Positions 8,435-18,500 of a stretch of 64,000 bases of DNA are shown here, in pieces (position 1 is the stretch's first letter; each line of letters starts with the position of its first letter). The stretch covers positions 186,001-250,000 of the forward strand of contig NZ_JAEMNW010000004.1 in assembly GCF_016481275.1 (NCBI RefSeq), in the 5' to 3' direction. A program made the translations under genes and the position numbers. This DNA comes from Antrihabitans auranticaus (lineage in GTDB: Bacteria; Actinomycetota; Actinomycetes; Mycobacteriales; Mycobacteriaceae). The notes under the pieces are model-generated. The model searched no databases and was not told the origin of the DNA. It saw only the letters and a list, made by a program, of their open reading frames with translations.

Positions 8435-8834
8435 AACTCCAGCTGGGCCTGTGCGGCGATCGGATCCACTACCAGTGGCGGTCGCCATCTCTGCAATACG
8501 CGAGACGTAATCGACGGCGTAGGCGAAGACGTCGAGGAGGTCTCCAGGTAGCCCCCCAGCGTCGCGTCCGGCAAGACCGATGTCAGGCATTGAAAGGCCT
8601 CCAGTGCGCGCAACTTTCGCGAAACTGCCGGCGAACATCACGGTCGGTTTCGTCGTATAGCAGGTGGCACCGACTGATTCCTCGCCTCCCTTGCTGCCGT
8701 GCGGCGAGTTGTTCACAGCCGAAGGCGCTATCCCCAGATCTCTTTTCGAATCCCCGTTGCGTCGTTTCGTTCGCAAGTCTGGAAGGGCGCAATCAGCGCG
8801 GTGAAAGGCCGGGATCGAGCGAGGAGAACGAGAA
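8435..8834. other. Intergenic region with coding-like but unassigned minus-strand stretch
   Basis: No intact gene is supported in these 400 bases. On the minus strand between about 8440 and 8600, one frame reads GDLLDVFAYAVDYVSRIAEMATA with strong G/C at third positions and then loses that character. An overlapping frame (8416-8613) encodes a 65-residue open frame without a clear ribosome site. It may be a gene remnant. The right end carries the ribosome site (GAGGAGAACGAG) of the SSB gene. Confidence 0.4.
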
Positions 8835-9293
8835 ATGGCAAGCGAGACAACCATCACGATGATCGGCAACCTGACGACAGACCCGGAGTTTCGTTCCACG
8901 GGGACCGGGGCCAACGTCGCGAACTTCACGATCGCGTCGTCGTCGCGCTTCTACGACAGGCAGAACAACGAATGGCGCGACGGTGAGGTGCTCTTCGTTC
9001 GATGCAGCATTTGGCGCGAAGCAGCCGAACATGCCTGCGAGACGCTGGTGAAGGGCACGCGTGTGATCGTGCAGGGCAGGCTGAAGCAGCGGACGTACGA
9101 GACCCGCGATGGCGAGAAGCGAACGGTCATGGAACTCGAGGTCGACGAAATAGGTCCGTCGCTGCGGTATGCGACGGCGAAGGTGATGAAGGTCGTTCGT
9201 GGTCCCGTGCGGCTCGTGCCGACGATGGAAGATCCCCGAGCAGCCGAGTTGGTTGGCGTCGGCGCTGCGGTCGACGAGGCGCCGCCGTTCTGA
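8835..9293 (+). CDS. Single-stranded DNA-binding protein, secondary paralogue (152 aa)
   Basis: An OB-fold SSB starts [41 protein letters not shown] and contains the conserved [43 protein letters not shown] core. The linker is short, about 35 residues, instead of the long Gly-rich linker of the main actinobacterial SsbA. The last six residues are DEAPPF, close to the usual acidic DDEPPF tip that recruits repair and replication proteins. It stands apart from rpsF/rpsR, so it is probably an SsbB-type copy used in recombination, uptake or stress. Confidence 0.85.
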   Translation: MASETTITMIGNLTTDPEFRSTGTGANVANFTIASSSRFYDRQNNEWRDGEVLFVRCSIWREAAEHACETLVKGTRVIVQGRLKQRTYETRDGEKRTVMELEVDEIGPSLRYATAKVMKVVRGPVRLVPTMEDPRAAELVGVGAAVDEAPPF

Positions 9294-9302
9294 GCAGCAC
9301 GA

Positions 9303-9340
9303 ATGTCACTATTCAGTCAGTCTTGACTGAATAGTGACAT
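9303..9340. promoter_or_regulatory. Perfect 17-bp inverted repeat, candidate TetR operator (or terminator of ssb)
   Basis: The arms ATGTCACTATTCAGTCA (9303-9319) and its exact complement (9324-9340) flank a 4-base GTCT centre. The element begins 10 bases after the ssb stop and ends 47 bases before the acyl-CoA dehydrogenase start. Its A/T-rich arms and missing T run are unlike the G+C-rich terminators elsewhere here, so an operator for the TetR protein encoded two genes downstream is favoured. Confidence 0.6.
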
Positions 9341-9387
9341 CGCGGATACGCTCGGCAACGCAATCGCTGCGAGAGGAATGGTCGAAG

Positions 9388-10632
9388 ATGTCAGTACTGG
9401 ATGATGTTGCGGCGACAGAGGTCGACCGAACCCAAGACCGCATGTCGCATGATGTGTGGCTACCGGCCGAGACGGTCGCCTTGCGCGCCGAGGCGCGCCA
9501 GGCGGTTCGCGAGAAGTTGGCCCCCTACGCCCGTGTCATCGGTCAGCGCGAAGAGTCGGTCGACAGCTTTCCGTGGGAGGCATTCCGCGGCCTGGCGCAG
9601 GCCGGGATGTTCACCGTTCCGTTCGATGCCGAGTTCGGCCGCGGGCTCGAGTACCCGATGCTGGGCACCTGCACGGTGACCGAGGAAATTGCCTACGAGT
9701 CGTCGAGTATGGCCGGCGTCTACGACGGTCAGTGCATTCTGGTTCCCCAGGCGCTGTCGTTCGCGGCGCCGCCGTTGCGTGCCCGATTGCTACCCGCGTT
9801 GACGTCGGGCGACGAGGCATTCTCGTTTGCGACGACGGAACCCGATGCGAGCAGCGATCTTTCGGTCGATGTCATGCAGACTGTCGCCGTCGAGGTGGAC
9901 GGCGGATTTCGGGTGAGCGGCCGGAAGCGCTGGATCACCAACAGCGTCGTCGCGACGTGGGCGGCAATCCTGTGCCGGACGGATGACCGGATGACGATGC
10001 TACTGGTCGATCTGAAGAGGTCGCCCGGTGTTCGGATCGGGTCGCCCGACCTGAAGATGGGCCACCGTGGCCAGGTCACCGCGGACATCGTCCTCGACGA
10101 CGTATTCGTGCCGCGCGAAAATGTTCTCGGGCAGGTGGGATCGGGTCTGTCAGTGGCCATTTCGTGTTTGACCAGGGGTCGGATCGGGATCGGTGCAGCC
10201 GGAGTCGGTGTTGCCCAGGCGGCCGTCGACCTCGCGGTCCATCGATTGCGAACACGGCAGCTCTTCGGCGGCCCGCTAGGAAAGATGCAGTACTGGCAGT
10301 TCAAAATGGCTGAGCGCGCGACCGAAATCGAATGTGCCCGTTCGCTTTACCAGAAGGCAGCCGTCCGGCTGGATCGAGGCGATCGGGCCGCGGAACCGGA
10401 AGCCGCGATGGCGAAAGCCTTCGGTACTCGGGTTGCCGTCGATACGGTCAGGGACGCACTCCAGATTCACGGCGGCTACGGGTTTGCTCGGCAAGTATCC
10501 GAAACGGGCGAGTCTGTGCGGCTCGAGGAGCTCTACCGGGACGCCAAGATTCTTGAAATCTTCGAGGGGGCAAACGAATTGCAGCAATGGGTCATTGCTC
10601 GCCAGCTCATCGGTCGCGACGTCACGGGCTGA
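9388..10632 (+). CDS. Acyl-CoA dehydrogenase (414 aa)
   Basis: This FAD-dependent enzyme introduces a trans double bond into an acyl-CoA in beta-oxidation-type pathways. Family segments in order are the N-terminal helical domain, FSFATTEPDASSDL with the flavin-contact strand, ISGRKRWITN-like VSGRKRWITNSV, the GRIGIGAAGVGVAQAAVDLA helix, QLFGGPLGKMQYWQFKMAE and IHGGYGFARQ. The C-terminal ILEIFEGANELQQWVIARQLIG holds the expected catalytic glutamate. The start MSVLDDVAA was preferred over a GTG at 9334 that lies inside the inverted repeat. It is probably co-transcribed with the TetR gene that follows. Confidence 0.88.
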   Translation: MSVLDDVAATEVDRTQDRMSHDVWLPAETVALRAEARQAVREKLAPYARVIGQREESVDSFPWEAFRGLAQAGMFTVPFDAEFGRGLEYPMLGTCTVTEEIAYESSSMAGVYDGQCILVPQALSFAAPPLRARLLPALTSGDEAFSFATTEPDASSDLSVDVMQTVAVEVDGGFRVSGRKRWITNSVVATWAAILCRTDDRMTMLLVDLKRSPGVRIGSPDLKMGHRGQVTADIVLDDVFVPRENVLGQVGSGLSVAISCLTRGRIGIGAAGVGVAQAAVDLAVHRLRTRQLFGGPLGKMQYWQFKMAERATEIECARSLYQKAAVRLDRGDRAAEPEAAMAKAFGTRVAVDTVRDALQIHGGYGFARQVSETGESVRLEELYRDAKILEIFEGANELQQWVIARQLIGRDVTG

Positions 10633-10651
10633 TGTGACCGGGGAGTCCGAT

Positions 10652-11269
10652 GTGCGGCGGCGCGGGGAGCAAGAGCGCAGTCGCGTCGCGAAGAAGCAGA
10701 TTCTGGATGCCGCAGTCACGGTGCTGATCAAGGATGGCTACTCGGGGGCATCGACTGTCCGGATTCAGCAAGAGGCCGGCGTTTCGCGAGGGAAGTTGCT
10801 CAACTACTTCCAGTCCCGTGATGAACTGCTGATTGCGGCGGTCCATCACCTCGCTGCTACGCGGTTCCGAACGCTCAGCGATCGGTCAGATTGGCCGATC
10901 GGCGCCGCCGATCGTATTTCGGCGGCCGTCGACACGATGTGGGCGACTTATCAGCAGCCGTACTTCTGGGCCTCGATGGAACTGTGGCTTGCTTCGAGGG
11001 CACACGACGACCTCCGCGCCGCTCTGCTTCCGCTCGAGCGTGACCTCGGCCGCATGGTCCGTGAATCGACCGACACCTTTTTCGGCGCTGATCTAGCGGA
11101 AGTCGAGGGCTACAGCGAGATGCGCGAACTGCTGAACACGAGCATGCGCGGCGTTGCCATGACCTATGCGCTGGAACAGCGGGATGCGACGCGCGATCCA
11201 CATCTGCGGGCGTGGAAAGGCCTGGCCGAAAGTGTGTTGCTCGGCTCGCGGTTCGGAACCTCGGGGTGA
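10652..11269 (+). CDS. TetR-family transcriptional regulator (205 aa)
   Basis: The N-terminal helix-turn-helix reads KKQILDAAVTVLIKDGYSGASTVRIQQEAGVSRGKLLNYFQSRDELLIAAV, the standard TetR DNA-binding domain, followed by a ligand-binding domain of about 140 residues with no recognisable ligand motif. The GTG at 10652 is preceded by GGGGAG six bases away; another GTG at 10634 has no ribosome site. It lies 19 bases after the acyl-CoA dehydrogenase and very likely controls that gene, perhaps by binding acyl-CoA. Confidence 0.85.
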   Translation: MRRRGEQERSRVAKKQILDAAVTVLIKDGYSGASTVRIQQEAGVSRGKLLNYFQSRDELLIAAVHHLAATRFRTLSDRSDWPIGAADRISAAVDTMWATYQQPYFWASMELWLASRAHDDLRAALLPLERDLGRMVRESTDTFFGADLAEVEGYSEMRELLNTSMRGVAMTYALEQRDATRDPHLRAWKGLAESVLLGSRFGTSG

Positions 11270-11368
11270 ACTGTCCACCCCTTGGGTTGCTATCGACGAA
11301 GGATCGGACGGCAGAAGATCGAATCGCACAAGGGGTTGCGAGTCGGTTAGCGGACGGATGGAGACGAC

Positions 11369-12889
11369 GTGGCGGCAGCGAGATCGCGAACAGGTGTCTC
11401 TGTTCTGGTGGCGACCATGGCGATAGCTGGCTGCGCGGCTCACGCGGTCGAGTCTGGGCGCGCGATTCCGGAGGCCACCGATTTGCAGACGTTCTACGGG
11501 CAGACCATTTCCTGGTCGGAGTGCCACGACGGCAAGGAATGCGGTCGTCTGGCGGTTCCACTCGACTACGCAGATCCGGGAGAGAGGACGATTGAGATCG
11601 CGGTCGTCCGCAAGCCCGCCGATGACCCGGACATCCGCGTCGGGACACTCGTCTACAACCCCGGTGGACCGGGCGCATCAGGCGTCGAGGCAGTGGCGAT
11701 GACGTCGGACATCCTCTTTTCGCCGACGGTCAACCAGCGCTATGACCTCGTCGGCTTCGATCCGCGCGGAGTTGGTGAGAGCACCGCCGTCGAATGCCTG
11801 TCCGACGAGGAAATCGACGCGGCGGCGTCGGTCGACCCCACTCCCGAAACCGCTGCTGAGGTCGAGGCGCTCGTTGCTCATTCCGAAAAGACGGCGGCCG
11901 CGTGCCGTGCAAACAGCCCTGACGGACTGCTCGACCACATGTCGACGGTCGAGGTCGCGCGCGATCTCGACATACTGCGCGCCGCACTAGGCGAAGAGAA
12001 GCTGAGCTACCTCGGTGTGTCGTATGGGACCTACCTCGGCGCCATCTACGCGGAACATTTCGTCGACAAGGTTGGACGGTTCGTGCTCGACGGTGCCACC
12101 GACCCGCGGGAATGGCCATTCGCACCCGGCTACACCGCGACGAAATCGGCGAGCTTTCAGTTGGCGCTCGATTCGTTCGTCGCAGATTGCGTGACGCAAG
12201 CCGATTGTCCGGTCGGCGCAGATCCCGTCGTTGCACAACAGTTGCTCGTCGACCTCGTTGCAAAGACGGACCGTACGCCGCTCCCCGGCGACGGCGATCG
12301 GAAAACGAGCGAATCGACACTTCTGAACGGGTTCGCCGTCGCACTGTTCGCGCCAGAACTCTGGTCTGTTCTGCGAACGGCAATCGCCGACGCGCAGGCG
12401 GGAGACGGCGAGTTGTTCTTGGCCTTGAGCGATGCCATAAGCGGTCGTGACGAGAACGGCCACTACAGCAGTCTCGGGGATGTTGTCGGGATCGTCGATT
12501 GTCTTGATGGTCCACCCGAATTTGCGGTCGACGAGGTCGCCGATGCACTGCCGGAATTGCGGGAGCTTTCACCGATCTTCGCACCGCTTTTCGCGTGGTC
12601 GGCGACGTGCACGGGAATGCCGGCGGCGAAGGGCGAACCGCATGAGATCCAGGCGCCAGGCGCTCCGCCGATCGTGGTTGTCGGCACGACGCGGGATCCG
12701 GCGACGCCGTATCGGTGGGCCGAAGGCCTTGCCGAGCAACTGCAGTCAGGGGTTCTCGTCACCTACGACGGCGACGGCCACGGCGCGTATGGGAGCGACC
12801 GGAATCAGTGCATCGTGGACACGGTCGATGCATATCTGGTCGACGGCGCGGTGCCGGAAACCGGGAGTTGGTGCACCGACGCTGGTTAG
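11369..12889 (+). CDS. Secreted lipoprotein alpha/beta-hydrolase, tripeptidyl aminopeptidase (Hip1/SlpD) type (506 aa)
   Basis: A lipoprotein signal ends at MAIAGC (cysteine 22). The hydrolase domain has the oxyanion segment YNPGGPGASG, the nucleophile elbow LGVSYGTYLG, the acid in VVVGTTRDPATPY and the histidine in YDGDGHGAYG. The C-terminal quarter matches the TAP-like domain (PF08386). Relatives are cell-envelope serine peptidases such as mycobacterial Hip1/CaeA (Rv2224c). Several cysteines (ECHDGKECG, DCVTQADCP, CTGM, WCTDAG) suggest disulfides outside the cell. The start is GTG. Confidence 0.85.
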   Translation: MAAARSRTGVSVLVATMAIAGCAAHAVESGRAIPEATDLQTFYGQTISWSECHDGKECGRLAVPLDYADPGERTIEIAVVRKPADDPDIRVGTLVYNPGGPGASGVEAVAMTSDILFSPTVNQRYDLVGFDPRGVGESTAVECLSDEEIDAAASVDPTPETAAEVEALVAHSEKTAAACRANSPDGLLDHMSTVEVARDLDILRAALGEEKLSYLGVSYGTYLGAIYAEHFVDKVGRFVLDGATDPREWPFAPGYTATKSASFQLALDSFVADCVTQADCPVGADPVVAQQLLVDLVAKTDRTPLPGDGDRKTSESTLLNGFAVALFAPELWSVLRTAIADAQAGDGELFLALSDAISGRDENGHYSSLGDVVGIVDCLDGPPEFAVDEVADALPELRELSPIFAPLFAWSATCTGMPAAKGEPHEIQAPGAPPIVVVGTTRDPATPYRWAEGLAEQLQSGVLVTYDGDGHGAYGSDRNQCIVDTVDAYLVDGAVPETGSWCTDAG

Positions 12890-12949
12890 CAGGTCGCGGG
12901 GGCGCCCGGAGTTTCATCCGGAGTCGGTCGCACCGATAGGGTGGGCGGC

Positions 12950-14626
12950 ATGGCTGAGTTCATTTACCAGATGCTTAAGGTGCGTAAGGCGCACGGCGAC
13001 AAGGTCGTACTCGACAACGTCACGTTGAACTTCCTCCCCGGTGCCAAAATCGGCGTCGTCGGGCCTAATGGTGCCGGCAAGTCGAGCGTCTTGAAGATCA
13101 TGGCGGGCTTGGATCAGCCGAACAACGGCGAGGCATTCCTCGCGAATGGCGCCACCGTCGGAATCCTGATGCAGGAGCCGCACCTGAACGAGGAGAAGAC
13201 CGTTCGCGGCAACGTCGAGGAGGGCCTCGGCGAAATCAAGGTCAAGCTCGATAGGTTCAACGAGATCGCCGAGCTTATGGCGACCGAGTACTCGGACGAG
13301 CTGATGGACGAGATGGGCCGCCTCCAGGAAGACCTCGACCACGCCGATGCGTGGGACGTCGACTCGCAGCTGGAACAGGCGATGGACGCGCTGCGTTGTC
13401 CGCCCCCGGAAGAGCCGGTGACACATCTTTCCGGTGGTGAACGCCGCCGCGTCGCGCTGTGCAAGCTGCTCCTCAGCAAGCCCGACCTACTGCTGCTCGA
13501 CGAGCCCACCAACCACCTGGACGCGGAGAGCGTCAACTGGCTGGAACAGCACTTGGCGTCGTACGCCGGAGCGGTTCTGGCGGTCACTCACGACCGGTAC
13601 TTCCTCGACAACGTCGCGCAGTGGATCCTCGAACTCGACCGCGGGCGCGCATTCCCGTACGAAGGCAACTACTCGACCTACCTCGAGAAGAAGGCCGAGC
13701 GCCTCGAAGTCCAGGGCAAGAAGGACCAGAAGCTGCAGAAACGCCTCAAAGACGAGCTCGCGTGGGTTCGTTCGGGCGCGAAGGCCCGGCAGGCGAAGAG
13801 CAAGGCCAGACTCGGCAGGTACGAAGAGATGGCCATCGAAGCCGAGAAGAGCAAGAAGCTCGACTTCGAGGAGATCCAGATCCCCGCTGGGCCGCGGTTG
13901 GGCAGTGTGGTCGTCGACGTGCAGCATCTCGACAAGGGCTTCAACGGCCGCACCCTCATCAAGGACCTGTCGTTCACCTTGCCGCGCAACGGCATTGTCG
14001 GCGTGATCGGGCCCAACGGTGTCGGTAAGACGACGCTGTTCAAAACCATCGTGGGTCTCGAAGAGCCGGACAGCGGCGAGGTGAAGGTCGGTGAGACGGT
14101 CAAGCTGAGCTACGTCGACCAGAACCGTTCGGGAATCGATCCGAAGAAGAACGTCTGGCAAGTCGTTTCCGATGGCCTCGATTACATCCACGTCGGGCAG
14201 CAGGAGATGCCGTCGCGCGCGTACGTCAGCGCGTTCGGTTTCAAGGGACCGGACCAGCAAAAGCCGGCAGGCGTTCTGTCCGGTGGTGAGCGCAACCGAC
14301 TGAACCTGGCGATGACGCTCAAGCAGGGTGGAAACCTGATCCTGCTCGACGAGCCGACCAACGACCTCGACGTCGAAACGCTCGGATCGCTGGAGAACGC
14401 GCTCGAGAACTTTCCAGGGTGCGCCGTAGTCATTTCGCACGATCGCTGGTTCCTCGACCGCACCTGCACGCACATCCTGGCGTGGGAGGGCGACAACGAC
14501 AACGACGCCAAGTGGTTCTGGTTCGAAGGCAACTTCCAGGGGTACGAGGAGAACAAGATTCAGCGTCTCGGCCTCGAAGCTGCACGCCCGCATCGCGTCA
14601 CGCATCGCAAGTTGACGCGAAGCTAG
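12950..14626 (+). CDS. ettA: EttA, energy-dependent translational throttle ABC-F ATPase (558 aa)
   Basis: Two ABC domains occur in one chain with no membrane part. The first has Walker A GPNGAGKSS and signature LSGGERRRVALCKLL with Walker B LLLLDEPTNHLD. The second has GPNGVGKTT, LSGGERNRLNLAMTL and LILLDEPTNDLD. Between them is the charged PtIM linker (KKDQKLQKRLKDELAWVRSGAKARQAKSKARL) that contacts tRNA. Length and order match EttA, which gates ribosome entry into elongation according to ATP level. The ATG follows a TAGGGT -10 box by 7 bases, so the transcript may be leaderless. Confidence 0.93.
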   Translation: MAEFIYQMLKVRKAHGDKVVLDNVTLNFLPGAKIGVVGPNGAGKSSVLKIMAGLDQPNNGEAFLANGATVGILMQEPHLNEEKTVRGNVEEGLGEIKVKLDRFNEIAELMATEYSDELMDEMGRLQEDLDHADAWDVDSQLEQAMDALRCPPPEEPVTHLSGGERRRVALCKLLLSKPDLLLLDEPTNHLDAESVNWLEQHLASYAGAVLAVTHDRYFLDNVAQWILELDRGRAFPYEGNYSTYLEKKAERLEVQGKKDQKLQKRLKDELAWVRSGAKARQAKSKARLGRYEEMAIEAEKSKKLDFEEIQIPAGPRLGSVVVDVQHLDKGFNGRTLIKDLSFTLPRNGIVGVIGPNGVGKTTLFKTIVGLEEPDSGEVKVGETVKLSYVDQNRSGIDPKKNVWQVVSDGLDYIHVGQQEMPSRAYVSAFGFKGPDQQKPAGVLSGGERNRLNLAMTLKQGGNLILLDEPTNDLDVETLGSLENALENFPGCAVVISHDRWFLDRTCTHILAWEGDNDNDAKWFWFEGNFQGYEENKIQRLGLEAARPHRVTHRKLTRS

Positions 14627-14631
14627 TCGCA

Positions 14632-15057
14632 GTGGCAGACAGGTCAGCTGGTAAGTCGTTCACCTGCCAGGTCGAGGTCCGCTGGGCGGACCTCGATCTG
14701 CTCGGGCACGTGAACAACACCAAATACTTCGAGTACGCGATGGAAGCGCGGGTCAGGTTCTACCAAGAAGCTGTCTTCGCCGGGGAGCGCGGACGCCGCG
14801 CAGTCGTATTGCGGCGCGCCGACATGGACTACTTACGCCCCGTTCTCGTAGATGCCGGTCCGCTCGACATCGAAACGGTGGTCCTGCACATCGGCACGAC
14901 GTCGTACTCACTGCGGCACACGATGCGCGACGCCACCGGCGAGGTGTGTGCGGTCGGATCTGCCGTGATGGTCGGCTGGGACACCGAAGACCAGACGTCG
15001 CGGCCACTCTCCGACGCCGAGCGGTCGGCGTTGGAGAAGTTCTCCAACCAGCCTTAG
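14632..15057 (+). CDS. Acyl-CoA thioesterase, hotdog fold (4HBT/YbgC type) (141 aa)
   Basis: The protein is a single hotdog domain with VEVRWADLDLLGHVNNTKYFEYAMEARVRFY, where the Asp of DLLGHVNN is the expected catalytic residue of 4-hydroxybenzoyl-CoA-type thioesterases. The GTG start lies 5 bases after the ettA stop. A longer upstream frame overlaps ettA and was rejected. It is paralogous to the thioesterase at 20430-20867, so a pair of such enzymes brackets the glutamate dehydrogenase. The acyl-CoA substrate is unknown. Confidence 0.85.
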   Translation: MADRSAGKSFTCQVEVRWADLDLLGHVNNTKYFEYAMEARVRFYQEAVFAGERGRRAVVLRRADMDYLRPVLVDAGPLDIETVVLHIGTTSYSLRHTMRDATGEVCAVGSAVMVGWDTEDQTSRPLSDAERSALEKFSNQP

Positions 15058-15430
15058 CGGGCCGGAAACAGTTGGGGCTCGCTGCAGGGTTGTGAGGTCA
15101 CGGGCTGACGCCGTCGCAGCGCGGGTTCGCGCAGCTTTCCGGCCTTGGCGGTGCTCGCCCAGATCGAGGCTCGCGGGTTGGGGGAGGCGTCGACGTCGCG
15201 CTGGTTCGCCGAATCCGGCCGGGGCGTAACCGGCTCAGGTCCCACCAGTTGCGGTCGACGTCCTCGGCGACGGGTTCGGTGTCCGGGGTCAACGGCCGCG
15301 CCCGCATCACCGGCGACCTCGACGTGATCACCGCCGAAAACTGTTCGTCGCCTGTCGCCCGTGTCGAAACCCCGGTCTGCAGTCGACGGCACCCCGGATG
15401 ACCGGTCGGCGGCGCAGCGCCGCGCATCGC
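15058..15430 (-). pseudogene. Probable decayed gene of unknown family (frameshifted minus-strand coding remnant)
   Basis: No intact frame exists, but consecutive minus-strand segments have strong G/C third-position bias in different frames. One reads GDEQFSAVITSRSPVMRARPL followed by VAEDVDRNWWDLSRLRPGR (about 15210-15350). A neighbouring frame continues as ASPNPRASIWASTAKAGKLREPAL and ends at 15054. A third frame has coding character upstream (VAASAKRAGNTWRAYRDARR). This is what a gene broken by small insertions or deletions would look like. No family is recognised, and chance bias in a G+C-rich spacer remains possible. Confidence 0.35.
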
Positions 15431-15525
15431 GATATGCGCGCCAAGTGTTTCCGGCGCGTTTCGCGGACGCCGCGACTACGCTCGAAACGAGCGCTGGGTG
15501 AGGGACTGACCGAAAGTGGGCCGCG

Positions 15526-18500
15526 ATGACAGCTTCGCCAGATTTGATCGACTCCGAGTGGGCGGCCAAGCTACCTGACGGAGTACGGTCCGAGATCGAA
15601 TCCCTCGAAGGCGCATATTTCAGACACGTCGATGCGGGTGACGCGGACTGCGCGATCGTTGGTTCGTCGGCGAAAGTTTTTGCACGTCACCTCGATATGG
15701 CGATGGAACGCACTCCGGGACAAGCGATCTCCCGCGTGTACCGACCCGACGACGAATACGGGTTGGGCGCAGCGGTGCAAATCGTGAACGACGACATGCC
15801 GCTGCTCGTCGAGTCGATCACATCGATGCTCGGTCGCCACGGCGTCAGCCTCAGCGAAGTCATTCATCCGATCTTCGATGTCTGGCGTGACGATAAGAAC
15901 CGCCTTGTTCGCGTGCTACCTCATGACGTCGACAACACAGAGGACGACGGTCGGCTCCGTGAATCATGGATGCACGTACAACTGCACCCCTCGACGGATC
16001 CGGCGCTGCTCGACAGGATCGCGGAAGTCGTGCCGGATGTGCTGGCAGATGTCCGCCAGGTTGTCGATGACACGGACGCGATGCGCGGTGTGCACCGTCA
16101 ACTCGCCGAAAAATTGGACAGCGCCGCGGCGGCAGGTGAGTCGCACTACAGCGCCGACGACCTGACCGATTGTGCGAACCTCCTGCGGTGGTTGGCCGAA
16201 GGCCATTACACGGTGCTCGGGTACAGCCGCTACGAGCGGAACAAGTCCGACCGCTCCCACGCGCACGCGGTCGAAGGCACACAACTGGGTGTTCTGCGGG
16301 CGGGTGTGCTCGACCGAACCCACGTCGACATTCCGATTCCGCCGCCATCGGAAGATCGGCCACTCCTGGTTCTCACGCAAGGCTCGACACCGGCGACTGT
16401 GCATCGGTCCGTGTATCCGTACTTCGTCGGCGTCGCCGCGTTCGACGACAGCGGCGCAGTCGTCGGTGAGCACCTGTTCGTCGGTGTATTCACGGTGACA
16501 GCGCTCCACGAGAACGTCCTGGACATCCCCGTTATTGCGAGCCGGGTGCGGGCGGTCATCGACAGGGCCGGCTTCGACATCAATTCGTTCTCGGGCCAGG
16601 CCATGCTCGAAGTGATCCAGTCGTTCCCGCGGACCGAACTCTTCTCCTCCGACGCGGACACCCTGTTCAAGACGACCAGCTCGGTCCTCAATGTCGGTAT
16701 GCGCCGACAGGTTCGGCTGTTTCTGCGCGAAGATGCGTACGGCCGATTCGTGTCCTGTCTCGTCTATCTACCGCGCGATCGGTACACGACTCGGGTTCGG
16801 CTTGCGATGCAGGACATTCTCGTCCGCGAACTCGGCGGAACATCGATCGAGTACTCGGCGCGAGTCACCGAATCCGATCTCGCGAACGTGCACTTCACGG
16901 TTCGTCGTACCGACGTGACGGCGGGCGCGAGCACCGACATGTCCGAGGAAAAGCGGGTTCGAATCCAAGACATGCTCGCGCAAGCCAGCAGGACCTGGGA
17001 CGACTACCTGAGCGACGAAGTGTCCCAATCCACGAGTGTCCTGCCCGCGCTCGCTCAGCAATACGCGGACGCATTCCCCGAGGCATACAAGCAGGATTTC
17101 GGACCACGCCGCGCGCTGGCGGATATCGAAAGACTCGAAGGGCTGCAAGAGGGTGCGATCGATCTGCACCTCTACCGGGACGACGACGCCGAAAAGGGGC
17201 ATTGGCAGTTCTCGCTCTACATCGGGGGCACGGGGGTGTCACTCAGCCAGGTGCTGCCGGTATTGCAGAGTCTGGGCGTCGAGGTGCTCGACGAGCGCCC
17301 GTACCGGATCAGTCTTGCCGACTCCGAGCAGTGGATCTATGACTTCGGCATCGTCGCGCCGCCCGAACTCCTGCGCGGAGCGTTGGACCAGGAAATGGAC
17401 GATGCGCTCAACGCCTCGAACGGAGCGATGACCGCACGGGTGACTGAACTGCAGGAACGGTTCAGCGACGCCTTCGAAGCCGTCTGGTACGGGCTCGCGG
17501 AAGCCGACAGCTTCAACGAACTCGTGCTGCGCTCGGGCCTGCAATGGCGCGAGGCCGCGGTACTCAGGGCGTATGCAAAGTACTTGCGGCAAGCAGGTTT
17601 TCCCTACAGTCATGCCAATATCGCACGAGTCCTGCTGACCAATCCGGGAACGGCTGTCCTGTTCGTGCAGCTGTTCGTCGCACTGTTCGATCCGGATAAC
17701 GCGACACCCGACCGGGCACAGGAACTCGAGGACGAGCTGCGCGCCAAGATCGACGCGGTGGTCAGCCTCGACGCCGACCGGATTCTCCGCGCGATTCTCG
17801 GATTGATCAGGGCAACTCTGCGCACGAACTATTTCGTCGTCGACAGCGCGGGCACTCAGCGGCCATACCTGTCGTTCAAGGTCGAACCGCGCGAGATCGT
17901 CGAACTACCCAAGCCCAAGCCGCGATTCGAAGTCTTTGTGTACTCACCGCGGGTCGAGGGCGTGCACCTACGCTTCGGCCGTGTCGCGCGTGGCGGGTTG
18001 CGCTGGTCGGACCGGCAAGAAGACTTCCGCACCGAGATCCTCGGCCTGGTGAAAGCGCAGGCGGTGAAGAACGCCGTCATCGTGCCGGTCGGCGCCAAGG
18101 GCGGCTTCGTGGTCAAGAACCCACCGCGTCCGACGGACGACGACGCGGCCGATCGGCAGGCGTTCCGCGACGAAGGCATCGCTTGCTACAAGTTGTTCAT
18201 TTCCGGTCTGCTGGACGTGACCGACAACGTGGATCGGGTGACCGGGAAGGTCCTGCCGCCGGCGCGCGTGGTGCGTCGCGATGACGACGACACCTACCTC
18301 GTTGTCGCGGCGGACAAGGGGACCGCGACCTTCTCCGACATCGCGAACGGCGTTGCCAAGGAGTACGGATTCTGGCTCGGCGACGCATTTGCGTCGGGCG
18401 GGTCGGCCGGTTACGACCACAAGGCGATGGGAATCACGGCGAAGGGCGCGTGGGAGAGCGTCAAGCGACACTTCAGTGAGATCGACGTGGACACGCAAGC

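Noticed and set aside
7381-8862. A 493-residue plus-strand frame overlapping the dehydratase gene
   Set aside because: Its translation is a low-complexity Arg/Ser string, the shadow of a high-G+C gene in another frame; the dehydratase frame has complete PLP motifs.
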